Of a stretch of DNA of 64,000 bases, positions 30,641 through 38,534 are shown piece after piece. The notes beneath the pieces were generated by a model. It was not told the DNA's origin, did not search any database, and saw only the letters and a list, made by a program, of their open reading frames with translations. The DNA is taken from assembly GCA_046331175.1 (NCBI GenBank), contig JAXLRI010000013.1:62001-126000 (forward strand). Direction: 5' to 3'. Source of the DNA: JAWKIW01 sp046331175. GTDB lineage: Bacteria > Actinomycetota > Acidimicrobiia > Acidimicrobiales > Acidimicrobilacustridaceae. Position numbers and translations under genes: made by a program. Every line of letters begins with the position of its first letter. Within the stretch, counting starts at the first letter, position 1.

Positions 30641-32065
30641 TCAGCCCCGGGTGGCGTGGGCGTGGAGGGTGGCGGCGACGCTGACGGTGAGGTGGCGGGC
30701 GGCCGGGACGTGCAGGAACTCGTTGGGCCCGTGGGCGTTGGAGGCGGGGCCGAGCACGCCGGTCACCAGGAACTGCGCGGCGGGGAAGCGCGCCCCCAGC
30801 ATCGCCATGAACGGGATCGAGCCACCGATGCCCATGGCCGCCACGGGGGCGCCGTAGGTGGCGGTGGAGGCCGCCGCGGTCACCTCGGCCAGCCACGGGG
30901 CGGTCGGCGGTGCGTCCCAGCCGGCCATGGTCCCGAACACCTCGAAGCGCACGTCGGCCCCGAACGGCGGGTCGGTCGTCAGCGCCTCGGTGATGGCGGC
31001 CACGGCGGCGTCGGGGTCGCACGACGGGGGCAACCGGAACGACAGCTCGAGCGAGGTGGACGGACGCAGCACCGCCCCGCCCGAGCCGATGGCGGGCAGC
31101 CCGTCGGCCGCGATCACGGTCAGGGTCGGCTCCCACGTGCGCCGTCGCACCAACGTGGCCACGTCGTCGACGTCGGGTCGGGCGCCGGCCACCAGCGGCA
31201 GGTCGAAGGCGGGGTCGTCGCCGAGCACGGCGGCCGCCTCGTCGATCTGGCGGACCCGTTCGGGTGGGATGGCGACGTGCAGGGCGTCGACGAGGATCCG
31301 GCCGGTGGTGGCATCCTCGACCCGGTCGAGCAGCAGCCGGGCCAGGCGGAAGGTGTCGGGTGCCCCGGTGCTCATGCCCGAGTGGATGCCCTCGGTGAGC
31401 ACCGACACCCGCAGGGCGCCGTCGACGACGCCGCGCAGCGACGTGGAGACCCACAAGCGGTCGTAGTCGCCGCAGCCCGAGTCGAGGGCGACGACCAGGT
31501 CGACGGGCCCGAGGCGATCGGCTGCTGCCTCGATGTGGGCCGGGAGGTCGGGGCTGCCGCTCTCCTCGCTGGCCTCGATGAGCACGAGGCACCGGGCGTG
31601 CTCGCCGCCGGCCTCCTCGACCGCCCGCAGCGCCGTGAGGGCGGCGAAGGCGGAGTAGCCGTCGTCGGCGCCGCCCCGCCCGTAGAGGCGGTCGCCCTCG
31701 AGCACGGGCTCCCAAGGTCCGAGGCCGTCGCGCCAGCCCACCATGGGCGGCTGCTTGTCGAGGTGGCCGTAGAGCAGGACGGTGCCGTCGGCGGTGGCAC
31801 CGGGCGTGGCGGGCACCTCGACCAGCACGACCGGCGTGCGGCCGGGCAGCTCGAGCACGTCGACGACCGCCTCGGCCGGGGCGTGGGCGGCGCACCAGTC
31901 GCGCACCAGCGCCACGGCGGCGGCCATGTGGCCGTTGGCCTCCCAGTCGGGGTCGAAGATCGGCGAGACGTTCGGGATGCGGATGTAGTCGTGCAGCGTC
32001 GGCACGACCTCGTCGGCCCACCTCGCGTCGACGAACCGGCGGGCGGCGTCCAGGTCGAAGGTCAC
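30641..32065 (-). CDS. M20-family metallopeptidase (dipeptidase-like)
   Basis: A 474-residue zinc peptidase of the M20 family. Zinc and catalytic motifs are visible: LLYGHLDKQPP (first His, with catalytic Asp two residues on), GRGGADDGYS (bridging Asp), EASEESGS (general base Glu and zinc Glu) and the final HGPNEFLH (His). The lid/dimerisation domain lies between. This is the CNDP-like subgroup acting on dipeptides or acylated amino acids. GTG start at 32065 with TACACT seven bases upstream. That hexamer shares its TA with the promoter of the divergent LLM gene at 32089. Confidence 0.9.
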   Translation of the reverse strand: MTFDLDAARRFVDARWADEVVPTLHDYIRIPNVSPIFDPDWEANGHMAAAVALVRDWCAAHAPAEAVVDVLELPGRTPVVLVEVPATPGATADGTVLLYGHLDKQPPMVGWRDGLGPWEPVLEGDRLYGRGGADDGYSAFAALTALRAVEEAGGEHARCLVLIEASEESGSPDLPAHIEAAADRLGPVDLVVALDSGCGDYDRLWVSTSLRGVVDGALRVSVLTEGIHSGMSTGAPDTFRLARLLLDRVEDATTGRILVDALHVAIPPERVRQIDEAAAVLGDDPAFDLPLVAGARPDVDDVATLVRRRTWEPTLTVIAADGLPAIGSGGAVLRPSTSLELSFRLPPSCDPDAAVAAITEALTTDPPFGADVRFEVFGTMAGWDAPPTAPWLAEVTAAASTATYGAPVAAMGIGGSIPFMAMLGARFPAAQFLVTGVLGPASNAHGPNEFLHVPAARHLTVSVAATLHAHATRG

Positions 32066-32072
32066 GGCGGCG

Positions 32073-32082
32073 AGTGTAGGTT
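32073..32082. promoter_or_regulatory. Overlapping divergent -10 hexamers sharing one TA
   Basis: Minus strand 32078-32073 reads TACACT, seven bases before the GTG at 32065. Plus strand 32077-32082 reads TAGGTT, six bases before the ATG at 32089. The elements share 32077-32078, exactly as at 3985-3994, and the intergenic gap is again 23 bases. Confidence 0.6.
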
Positions 32083-32088
32083 TGCCCG

Positions 32089-33063
32089 ATGGCCGACCCC
32101 GTGTCCCGCTACGGCATGACGATCCCCTTCGACCGGGTCCCGCTGCACGACCAGCGGGAGTGGATCGAGGAGCTGGCCGACCTCGGCTACACCGACGTGT
32201 GGTCCTCCGAGGCCAACGGCGCCGACGGCTTCACCCCGCTGGCCCTGGCGTCGGTGTGGGCCCCGTCGCTGCGGCTCGGCAACGCCATCATCCCGGCCTT
32301 CACCCGTGGACCCGCCTGCTTCGCCCAGTCGGTGGCCTCGCTGGCCGACGCCGCCCCGGGCCGGTTCGTGCTCGGGATCGGCACGTCGTCCAACGTCATC
32401 GTCGAGCGCTGGAACGGCATCCCGTTCGACAAGCCCTACCAGCGCACCCGCGACATGGTCCGCTTCCTTCGGGCGGCGCTGGCGGGGGAGAAGGTGAGCG
32501 AGGAGTACGAGACGTTCTCGGTCTCGGGGTTCAAGCTCGGCATCCGCCCCGAGCAGCCCGTGCCGATCCTGGTGGCGGCCCTGCGCGAGGGGATGCTCAA
32601 GCTCGCCGGCCGCGAGGGCGACGGCGCCATCATCAACTGGCTGTCGGCCGACGACGTCGCCACGGTCGCACCCATCGTGCGCCAGTACGGCGAGGACAAG
32701 GAGATCGTCGCCCGCATCTTCGTGGCGCCCGTCGACGACCGCGAGGCCGTGCTGCCCATGGGCAAGTTCGCCATCGCCGCCTACCTGAGCGTGCCCGTCT
32801 ACGCCGAGTTCCACCGGTGGCTGGGCCGCGAGGAGATGCTCGCCACGTTCTGGGAGCGGTGGGCGGCCAAGGACCGCCAGGGCGCCCTCGAGGCCATCCC
32901 CGACGAGCTGGTCGACCAGCTCATCGTCCACGGCAGCCCCGAGGCGTGCCGGGCCCACGTCCAGCGCTACGTCGACAACGGCGTCACCACGCCGGCCCTG
33001 GCCATCCTGCCCTTCCCCGGGGTCGACCAGCGCCAGGCCATCCGCGACCTCGCCCCGCGCTGA
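32089..33063 (+). CDS. LLM class F420-dependent oxidoreductase
   Basis: A 324-residue luciferase-like (TIM-barrel) protein of the F420-dependent type. It has DLGYTDVWSSEANGADGFTPLALASVWAPSLRLGNAIIPAF, then PGRFVLGIGTSSNVIVERWNG, then PVPILVAALREGMLKLAGREGDGAIINW; these match actinobacterial LLM F420 enzymes. Members oxidise or reduce alcohols, hydroxy acids or complex ring substrates with F420; the substrate is unknown. ATG at 32089, leaderless-type. It is divergent from an M20 peptidase with an overlapping promoter, so the two may be co-regulated. Confidence 0.9.
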   Translation: MADPVSRYGMTIPFDRVPLHDQREWIEELADLGYTDVWSSEANGADGFTPLALASVWAPSLRLGNAIIPAFTRGPACFAQSVASLADAAPGRFVLGIGTSSNVIVERWNGIPFDKPYQRTRDMVRFLRAALAGEKVSEEYETFSVSGFKLGIRPEQPVPILVAALREGMLKLAGREGDGAIINWLSADDVATVAPIVRQYGEDKEIVARIFVAPVDDREAVLPMGKFAIAAYLSVPVYAEFHRWLGREEMLATFWERWAAKDRQGALEAIPDELVDQLIVHGSPEACRAHVQRYVDNGVTTPALAILPFPGVDQRQAIRDLAPR

Positions 33064-33199
33064 CCGGCCTCGGGGCCGCCCCAGCCTGGCCTCGGACCCG
33101 CCTGCCGTGGCGGGGCCGACGCCGCGCACGGCGCTTCGGCCGGCGTCGCGTGGTCGTCCGGCCCTGCCCCGGCGGGTCGGGAGGGCGCACGGTCGAGCC

Positions 33200-34339
33200 A
33201 TGACGACACGACGGGAACCCCAGCCGCGCTCCTCGACCCGCCCCCGACGAGGTCGGCTCGGGGTCCTGGTGGCGGCCGCAGCCCTCATCGCCCTGGTCGT
33301 CGTCGCCGGGCCCCCGACCGCGTCGCCGGCGGGGACGTCGGCCCCGTCCACGACGGTGACGACCCCCGGCTCGGGGACCGGGCGGGCGCTGCTCACCGAC
33401 GTCGGCCTGGCCGCCGGCTCGTCGGTCGTCGGTCGGGCCACCTTCACCTTCGCCGACCCGGTCGTGCCGGCCGTGCGGGTGCAGCGGATCGCCGGGCCGG
33501 CGATCCTGTCGCCGTCGGGCACCCCGGTCGCGGTGAACGGTGATGCGCTGCTCTCGGTCGTCCTGGCCGACGCCACCGCCTTCGACACCGGCACCTGCAT
33601 CGCTCCCGCCGGCCCCGCGCCGGGCCCCGGCGAGGCGGCGATCGGCGTGGGGTTCACGTGCGCGTCCCCGGCGCCGGCGCCCTGGCCGGTGGTGCGCGTC
33701 GCCCGGGTCGTCCCCACGCCGCTCGACGACACCGCCCGGCTCACCGCCGCCGTCAGCCTGGTGCTCGCCGGTCCGACCGCGGGCGAGCAGGCCGCCGGGT
33801 TCTCGTCGCCGTTCTCGGCCGCCACCGCGGGCACCCTGACCTCCGTGGCGATCCTCGCCGGCACGGCCACCGTCGACCTCGCTCCGGCCCTGACCGCGGC
33901 GCTGCCGGCCCCCGACGGCGACGCGGTGGCCCGCGGGCTCGACGGGACCCTGGCGCAGGTGCCCGGCCTGGTCGGCGCCCGCTACACGATCGGTGGCAGC
34001 TGCGCCGCGTTCACGGCGTGGTCCGGGTTGGCGTCGTGCGACCGCACCCAGCAGCAGCTGGTCACGGCGTCGATCGTGCCCACCTACCGGGGCCCGGCCC
34101 GGGTCGAGCCCCCGGCGGGCGGCGCCGGGCCCATCACCGAGGCCGTCGCCACCGAGGACTTCGAGGCGCAGCTCGGCTGGGTGTTGGGCGTCGACGTCCC
34201 CGCCGGCCAGGACGTGGTGGCCACCGCGGTGGTGTCGGGCGCCGATCGCACCGTCGTCGTGACCGTCTCGCTGGTGCCCGCGCCGACCACCACGACGACC
34301 ACCCCGCCCGCGCCGGTCACCGCCTCGTTCACCGGGTGA
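33200..34339 (+). CDS. Exported protein with GerMN-like domain
   Basis: A 379-residue exported protein: basic N-terminus, hydrophobic segment at about 21-38 (GVLVAAAALIALVVVAG), Ser/Thr/Pro linker. The middle contains TLTSVAILAGTATVDLAPAL followed by LAQVPGLVGARYTIGG, resembling the GerMN (spore-germination lipoprotein) domain seen in many actinobacterial lipoproteins. A second beta-rich domain ends with a Thr/Pro tail. No Cys follows the signal, so it is anchored or secreted but not a lipoprotein. ATG at 33200 precedes the signal; an earlier in-frame start at 33107 would place about 30 Arg-rich residues before it and is less likely. Confidence 0.7.
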   Translation: MTTRREPQPRSSTRPRRGRLGVLVAAAALIALVVVAGPPTASPAGTSAPSTTVTTPGSGTGRALLTDVGLAAGSSVVGRATFTFADPVVPAVRVQRIAGPAILSPSGTPVAVNGDALLSVVLADATAFDTGTCIAPAGPAPGPGEAAIGVGFTCASPAPAPWPVVRVARVVPTPLDDTARLTAAVSLVLAGPTAGEQAAGFSSPFSAATAGTLTSVAILAGTATVDLAPALTAALPAPDGDAVARGLDGTLAQVPGLVGARYTIGGSCAAFTAWSGLASCDRTQQQLVTASIVPTYRGPARVEPPAGGAGPITEAVATEDFEAQLGWVLGVDVPAGQDVVATAVVSGADRTVVVTVSLVPAPTTTTTTPPAPVTASFTG

Positions 34340-34386
34340 GCCCGCGCGGGCGCCGGCGGCCCCTGCGCTGAGCGCCGAGGACGGGC

Positions 34387-35028
34387 TCAGGCCGGTGGGC
34401 GGAGCATGGCGTCGAAGGCCGCGACCACGCCGACGAGGTGGCGCTCGGTGGCCATGCCCCCGGACTGCACCGTCGACATCAGCAGGGCCACGACGATCGA
34501 CTCGAGGCCGGCGCTGAGCACGGTCGCGTCGACGTCGCCCCGGATGTCGCCGGCCGCCTGGGCGACGACGAGCCGCTCGGCCAGCTGGGCCGAGAAGCGC
34601 TCGATGGCCGGCAGCCCGACGAGGCGGGGCAGGGCCTCGGGCTCCTGGCCGGCGAGGACGCGCTTGGCCAGCGGGTGCGACTCGAGGCCGACGACCAGGT
34701 GCACGATGGTGGACGGCAGCAGCTGGTCGATCGTGGTCTCGGCGACCTGGACCAGCGTGTCGTCGAGCAAGGCGGAGGCGTCGGCATCGACGGCGGCCGC
34801 GAACAGCGCGTCCTTGCCGTCGAAGTACGCGTAGGCGGCGGCCTGGGTGAGGCCGGCCTCGCGGGCGATCTCGGAGACGGAGGTGGCGCGGAAGCCCCGG
34901 CGGCCGAAGCGCTCGACGGCGATCTCGAGCAGGCGGCGCCGGGTGCGCTCGCCCTTGGTCTCGGTCCGCTCCCCGTCGTCGCCCGCGGATGCGGCGGCAT
35001 CGGTCAGGCGCTCGGCGAGGTCGGTCAC
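34387..35028 (-). CDS. TetR-family regulator (tandem copy 1)
   Basis: A 213-residue TetR repressor. The helix-turn-helix is ATSVSEIAREAGLTQAAAYAYF near residues 50-71, identical in sequence to that of the next gene upstream, so both should read the same DNA. The ligand domain differs from its twin. GTG at 35028 is supported by TACGGT six bases upstream on the minus strand; the palindrome CAACGAAATCGTTG lies directly upstream of that hexamer. The gene ends in the shared LRPPA terminus. The two regulators are 49 bases apart and in the same direction, a clear tandem duplication. Confidence 0.9.
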   Translation of the reverse strand: MTDLAERLTDAAASAGDDGERTETKGERTRRRLLEIAVERFGRRGFRATSVSEIAREAGLTQAAAYAYFDGKDALFAAAVDADASALLDDTLVQVAETTIDQLLPSTIVHLVVGLESHPLAKRVLAGQEPEALPRLVGLPAIERFSAQLAERLVVAQAAGDIRGDVDATVLSAGLESIVVALLMSTVQSGGMATERHLVGVVAAFDAMLRPPA

Positions 35029-35040
35029 CCCGTCACCGTA

Positions 35041-35054
35041 CAACGAAATCGTTG
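35041..35054. promoter_or_regulatory. Perfect palindrome next to the TetR-1 promoter, candidate operator
   Basis: CAACGA-AA-TCGTTG, perfect six-base arms, abutting TACGGT (35040-35035 on the minus strand) of the TetR-1 gene. Position and symmetry fit a TetR-family operator that would block the promoter. The surrounding stretch is AT-rich for this genome. Confidence 0.55.
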
Positions 35055-35077
35055 ATTCGGGAAGATCTATCGATTTT

Positions 35078-35752
35078 TCAGGCCGGTGGGCGCAGCACCG
35101 TGTCGAAGATCGAGAGCACGCCGAGCTGGCGGCGGGCCTCGGTGGAGCCCTCGACCTGGGTGACGCTGAGCAGCAGGCTGACGATGATCGCCTCGGCGCC
35201 GTTGGCGAACTGCTCGGCGTCGAGGTCGTCCCGGACCTCGCCGCGGGCCTGCGCGTCGCGGACCTTGTGCTCGATGAGGTGGGCGAGGTCGGTGAGCGCC
35301 GGCAGGTTGACCAGGCGGTGCAGCGCCTCGGGCTCCAGCCCCTGCAGCACCCGCTTGAGCAGGGCGTGGTCGTCGACCCCGCCGAGCAGGAAGACCAGCA
35401 GCATCGGCACCAGCTGGGTGGCGGGCACCTCGGCCACCATGGCCCGGACGCGGTCGATGGTGGCGGCGGCGTCGGCGTCGACGGCGGCGTCGAACAGGTT
35501 CTCCTTGGAGGAGAAGTAGGCGTAGGCGGCGGCCTGGGTGAGGCCCGCCTCGCGGGCGATCTCGGACACCGAGGTGGCCCGGTAGCCGCGTTCGCCGAAC
35601 TTGTCGATGGCGATCTCGAGCAGGCGGCGCCGGGTGCGCTCGCCCTTGGTCTCGACCCGCTCGCCGTCGTCGCCGGCGTCGCCCGAGGCGACGGCGGCCG
35701 TCCCGGGGCCATCGCCCGAGGGGGCCGGGACGAGGTCGGTGCCGGTGGCCAT
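35078..35752 (-). CDS. TetR-family regulator (tandem copy 2)
   Basis: A 224-residue TetR repressor, twin of the one at 34387-35028. The shared block runs from GDDGERxETKGERTRRRLLEIA through the identical helix-turn-helix ATSVSEIAREAGLTQAAAYAYF; identity falls off in the ligand domain, where this copy has TQLVPMLLVFLLGGVDDHAL. It has an extra N-terminal stretch of about 20 residues. ATG at 35752 with TACGGT eight bases upstream, the same hexamer as its twin. Upstream is an AT-rich region with further palindromes shared with the divergent small gene at 35861. Confidence 0.9.
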   Translation of the reverse strand: MATGTDLVPAPSGDGPGTAAVASGDAGDDGERVETKGERTRRRLLEIAIDKFGERGYRATSVSEIAREAGLTQAAAYAYFSSKENLFDAAVDADAAATIDRVRAMVAEVPATQLVPMLLVFLLGGVDDHALLKRVLQGLEPEALHRLVNLPALTDLAHLIEHKVRDAQARGEVRDDLDAEQFANGAEAIIVSLLLSVTQVEGSTEARRQLGVLSIFDTVLRPPA

Positions 35753-35813
35753 CGCCGACCACCGTAGTGCGGTGGGCGGCCGCGAATCGATAATCGTCCG
35801 GGATCTATCTAAT

Positions 35814-35836
35814 CAATAGGGTTATAGGACCTATTG
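35814..35836. promoter_or_regulatory. Inverted repeat CAATAGG-N9-CCTATTG in a divergent promoter region
   Basis: Arms 35814-35820 and 35830-35836 pair perfectly around nine bases containing TATAGG. It lies between TetR-2 (start 35752, minus) and the small gene at 35861 (plus) in an unusually AT-rich segment. GATCTATC just upstream (35802-35809) also occurs upstream of TetR-1 (35064-35071). Candidate operator for one or both TetR proteins. Confidence 0.45.
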
Positions 35837-35860
35837 ACTCGTCAAATCGACACCGGTTTG

Positions 35861-36136
35861 ATGGTCGCCATGGCAGACGAGGCCGTGCTGCAGCGACAGA
35901 CCCCCGACTGGCGCGACGCCGCCCACGGGATCGACGACGAGCTCGACCGGCTCCACCAGGCCGTGGCCGCCGCCCGCCGCCAGCGGGGGCGCGACGCCGA
36001 CGTGCTCGAGCCCGAGCTGGAGAACTTCCTGTCCGTCCTCGCCCACCCGCCGTCCTACGAGCAGGTCGTGGCGGCCAACCCGGGCTGGCGACAGGGCCAC
36101 AACAGCTGGCGTGAGGCCATGGAGGCCACCGGCTGA
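35861..36136 (+). CDS. Small uncharacterised protein, about 91 aa
   Basis: A small soluble, mostly helical protein. From the ATG at 35861 it reads 91 residues, including DEAVLQRQTPDWRDAAHGIDDELDRLHQ and a C-terminal HPPSYEQVVAANPGWRQGHNSWREAMEATG. Alternative starts are ATG 35870 (88 residues) and TTG 35834; none has a strong ribosome binding site. It is not recognised. It lies divergent to the TetR pair, behind shared palindromes, making it a plausible target of those regulators. A strong hairpin follows about 100 bases downstream. Confidence 0.6.
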   Translation: MVAMADEAVLQRQTPDWRDAAHGIDDELDRLHQAVAAARRQRGRDADVLEPELENFLSVLAHPPSYEQVVAANPGWRQGHNSWREAMEATG

Positions 36137-36232
36137 ACAAGATGGCATGTGAGGGAGCAGGTCCAGTGGCCGGCGCCCCCCGGGCAACCGGGTGGGCGCC
36201 GCCACCGGCCCGCACCGCTCGCCCACCGGCGT

Positions 36233-36277
36233 TCCGGCGCCGGCGCACCGCATGAGGGGCGGCGCGCCGGCGCCGGA
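36233..36277. terminator. Terminator-like hairpin, 14-bp perfect GC stem
   Basis: Arms 36233-36246 (TCCGGCGCCGGCGC) and 36264-36277 pair perfectly with a 17-base loop; CTTTT follows at 36280-36284. It lies in the 216-base gap between convergent genes, so it probably ends the small gene at 35861, and possibly the opposite one too. Nothing else is evident in the gap. Confidence 0.65.
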
Positions 36278-36352
36278 GCCCTTTTCGGCCCCGGTGCGGA
36301 TCCCCACCTCGTCCTGCTCGGCTGCTGGTCGACGCCGACGCGGCGCCGACCG

Positions 36353-37354
36353 CTACTCGGCGATGCCGACCGGCTCGCCGTCGACGATCTGGTCGAGGTA
36401 CTCCGACAGGCCGTAGCCGACCCGGCCGTCGTCGAGGGTCCACTCGGTGAGGCCCTCGGAGATGCGGGTGACCTTGCCGTCCCGGCGGTTCCGCAGGGGG
36501 ATCAGGTTCAGCACCTTGCCGGTGACCCGCCACTCCTTGGGGTTGCCCTCGGCGTCCTTGGCCCGCAGCACGGCCTCGATGCCCTGGTGGTAGCGCTCGT
36601 CGCCCTCCCAGGTGGTGGCGATCTCGAAGTCGTGGCACAGGTGGATGCGGCCGTCCTCCCACACGAAGCCGCCGCGGGTGCCCTCGGCATCACGCCGGGC
36701 GATGCGCGAGCCCATGAACCCGAAGTCGCCCCCGACGTTGGCGGTCAGCCAGCGGTAGTACCAGGGGGCCTGCCAGGTGCGGGGGCCCCACGAGTGGTCG
36801 CGCAGGCCGAAGCCGTCGACCGCCCAGCTCTGGTCGCCGACGGTGATGGTGCCGGTGGCCGAGACGAGCTGCTCGTAGTGGCCGCGGGCGAACTCCTCGC
36901 CGGGCTTCTCGTGGGACTCCTCGGGCTCCCCGCCGAAGGGGTCGGCGGCCCGGCGGTAGACCAGGTCGACGTGGGCCTCCTCGTACGGGTTCTCCGTGAA
37001 GGCGGCCCGGGGGTCGGCCATGTCGAGGGGCTCGTCGAGCAGCACGACCTTGCCGTCGTAGCGCACGGTCAGCTCCTCGAACGGCTCGACCACGTCGAAG
37101 CGCATGCCGGCGGCGTCGAAGGCGTCGTTGGTCGCGACCTCGGGGCGCTTGTACATGAAGCCGACCCGGCCGTCGGGCAGGTACAGGCACACCGTCATCT
37201 CGCCGGTGCCCTCGTTGGCCCGGTTGCCGAGGCGGAAGAACCCGCCGAGGTTGCTGGCGGGGTCGTAGACGTTGAAGTACATGCTCTCGTTGAAGGTGGG
37301 CTCGGGGCCCAGCTCGTGCAGGTACTCGTCGACAGGTTCCAGGCGGACGCGCAT
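36353..37354 (-). CDS. Lipocalin/CrtC-like-fold protein, function unknown
   Basis: A 333-residue protein resembling the large actinobacterial family related to hydroxyneurosporene synthase (CrtC)-like double beta-barrel proteins: NESMYFNVYDPASNLGGFFRLGNRANEGTGEMTV at the start, a central DGFGLRDHSWGPRTW motif and a C-terminal RISEGLTEWTLDDGRVGYGLSEYL. Related proteins are often encoded near lipid or sterol metabolism genes; the reaction is not established. ATG at 37354 with TAGGTT seven bases upstream, leaderless-type. No signal peptide or membrane segment. Confidence 0.75.
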   Translation of the reverse strand: MRVRLEPVDEYLHELGPEPTFNESMYFNVYDPASNLGGFFRLGNRANEGTGEMTVCLYLPDGRVGFMYKRPEVATNDAFDAAGMRFDVVEPFEELTVRYDGKVVLLDEPLDMADPRAAFTENPYEEAHVDLVYRRAADPFGGEPEESHEKPGEEFARGHYEQLVSATGTITVGDQSWAVDGFGLRDHSWGPRTWQAPWYYRWLTANVGGDFGFMGSRIARRDAEGTRGGFVWEDGRIHLCHDFEIATTWEGDERYHQGIEAVLRAKDAEGNPKEWRVTGKVLNLIPLRNRRDGKVTRISEGLTEWTLDDGRVGYGLSEYLDQIVDGEPVGIAE

Positions 37355-37458
37355 GGACGCCAACCTACCGGGCCCCGACCGGGGCCGGCCTCGGGGAGGC
37401 TCGGGGGTGGCGGCTCCCCGAGGTGGCGTGCGGGGACGGGGTGGCTCGGGAGGAGGCC

Positions 37459-38166
37459 TCAGCGGCGGGGGACGAGGTCGACGGCGGCCCGGAGGTGGGC
37501 GGCCAGCTCGGCCGGCGGGGTGCGGGCGTTGAGCCCGCTGGTGGACGGCATGACGTAGACGGGGACGCCGTGGCGCTCGCCCTGCGGTCCGGCGACGGCT
37601 CGCCGGTCGACCGCCGATCGCCAGCCGGCGAGGCCGACGAAGACCACCACCCCGGGGGTGAGCCACGCCAGCAGCCGGTCCACCCGGGCCAGGCCGTCGC
37701 GGTACTCGTCGGGGCGCAGGGCGTCGGCCCGGGGGGTGGCCCGCTTCACCAGGTCGGTCATGCCGACGCCGTGGTCGACGAGCGCGGCCACCGGATCGCG
37801 GTCGACGGTGACGAGGCCGGCGTCGAGCGCGACCGGCCAGAACCGGTTGCCGGGACGGGCGAAGCCGATGCCGGCGTCGGCGGAGAACACGCTGGGGTTG
37901 AGGCCGCACACGAGCACCCGCATGCCGGAGCCGACCGTGTCGGCCAGCGTGCGGGCCCGGATGCCGCGAACGTGCCACCGTCCGCCGCGCCGTTGGACCC
38001 CGACATCGGTGCACCCGCCCCCGACGAGGACGTCGCGCAGCCGATCGCGATCCCACCCGACCGGGTCGAGGGCCAGGCGGATGGCCTCGCCCACGGGGGT
38101 GGCCCGGTGGAGGCGGGCGAGGGCCAGCGGGACCTCGCCCGGGGCCAGGCCGGGCTCGATCACCAC
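37459..38166 (-). CDS. mug: Mismatch-specific uracil-DNA glycosylase (Mug/TDG) with N-terminal extension
   Basis: The C-terminal 160 residues are a Mug/TDG glycosylase: MRVLVCGLNPSVFSADAGIGFARPGNRFWP carries the catalytic Asn-bearing GLNPS motif, and VYVMPSTSGLNAR is the second motif. It excises U or T mispaired with G. About 75 residues precede it (HRATPVGEAIRLALDPVGWDRDRLRDVLV onward) and resemble the tail of a small DNA-binding or methyltransferase-like domain; this extension is longer than in E. coli Mug. The GTG at 38166 is the likely start (another GTG follows immediately at 38163); the longer open frame overlaps the gene at 38207 and reads as non-coding. Confidence 0.85.
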   Translation of the reverse strand: MVIEPGLAPGEVPLALARLHRATPVGEAIRLALDPVGWDRDRLRDVLVGGGCTDVGVQRRGGRWHVRGIRARTLADTVGSGMRVLVCGLNPSVFSADAGIGFARPGNRFWPVALDAGLVTVDRDPVAALVDHGVGMTDLVKRATPRADALRPDEYRDGLARVDRLLAWLTPGVVVFVGLAGWRSAVDRRAVAGPQGERHGVPVYVMPSTSGLNARTPPAELAAHLRAAVDLVPRR

Positions 38167-38206
38167 CGCGGCGCGGGCGCGGGGCCGTCGGCGCGCCCGA
38201 GTCGGA

Positions 38207-38521
38207 TCACAGCAGGCGCATCTGCTCGGTGCGGGCCGCCCGCTCGGGGAGCGGCTCCCACACCACGCCGCCCCGCGGGCCGGTGCCCCGGACCTCGATG
38301 CAGGCCACGTCGATGGCGCGGGAGGCCCCCTTGGCGTCGGTGAGGGCGACGCTGCCATCGCGCTCGCGCCCGGTGACGACGCCGTCCTTCCACCGCTCGG
38401 ACTCCCGGCGGCGGAACCGGACCCGGTCACCGGCCGTCAGGCCCAGCTCGGCGAGCGAGGTGGGCGGGAACGGCTCGGGCTCGGTGCGGCGGCGCGGGGT
38501 GCGGGCGCGGGGCGGGCTCAC
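38207..38521 (-). CDS. Small SH3/KOW-like protein, function unknown
   Basis: A 104-residue protein: basic Pro/Arg N-terminus, then LGLTAGDRVRFRRRESERWKDGVVTGRERDGSVALTDAKG, which reads as a small beta-barrel of SH3 or KOW type, and a helical end RAARTEQMRLL. Start is GTG at 38521, 13 bases after the SDR stop; the following mug gene begins 40 bases later, so SDR, this gene and mug may form one transcript. A position beside a DNA glycosylase, and a basic, barrel-like fold, are consistent with nucleic acid binding, but this is inference. Confidence 0.6.
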   Translation of the reverse strand: MSPPRARTPRRRTEPEPFPPTSLAELGLTAGDRVRFRRRESERWKDGVVTGRERDGSVALTDAKGASRAIDVACIEVRGTGPRGGVVWEPLPERAARTEQMRLL

Positions 38522-38534
38522 GGGCGACCGCCGC

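Noticed and set aside
36137..36352. A coding gene in the 216-base gap before the lipocalin-like gene's stop.
   Set aside because: The open frames here are Arg/Pro-rich shadows; the gap is explained by a strong terminator hairpin.
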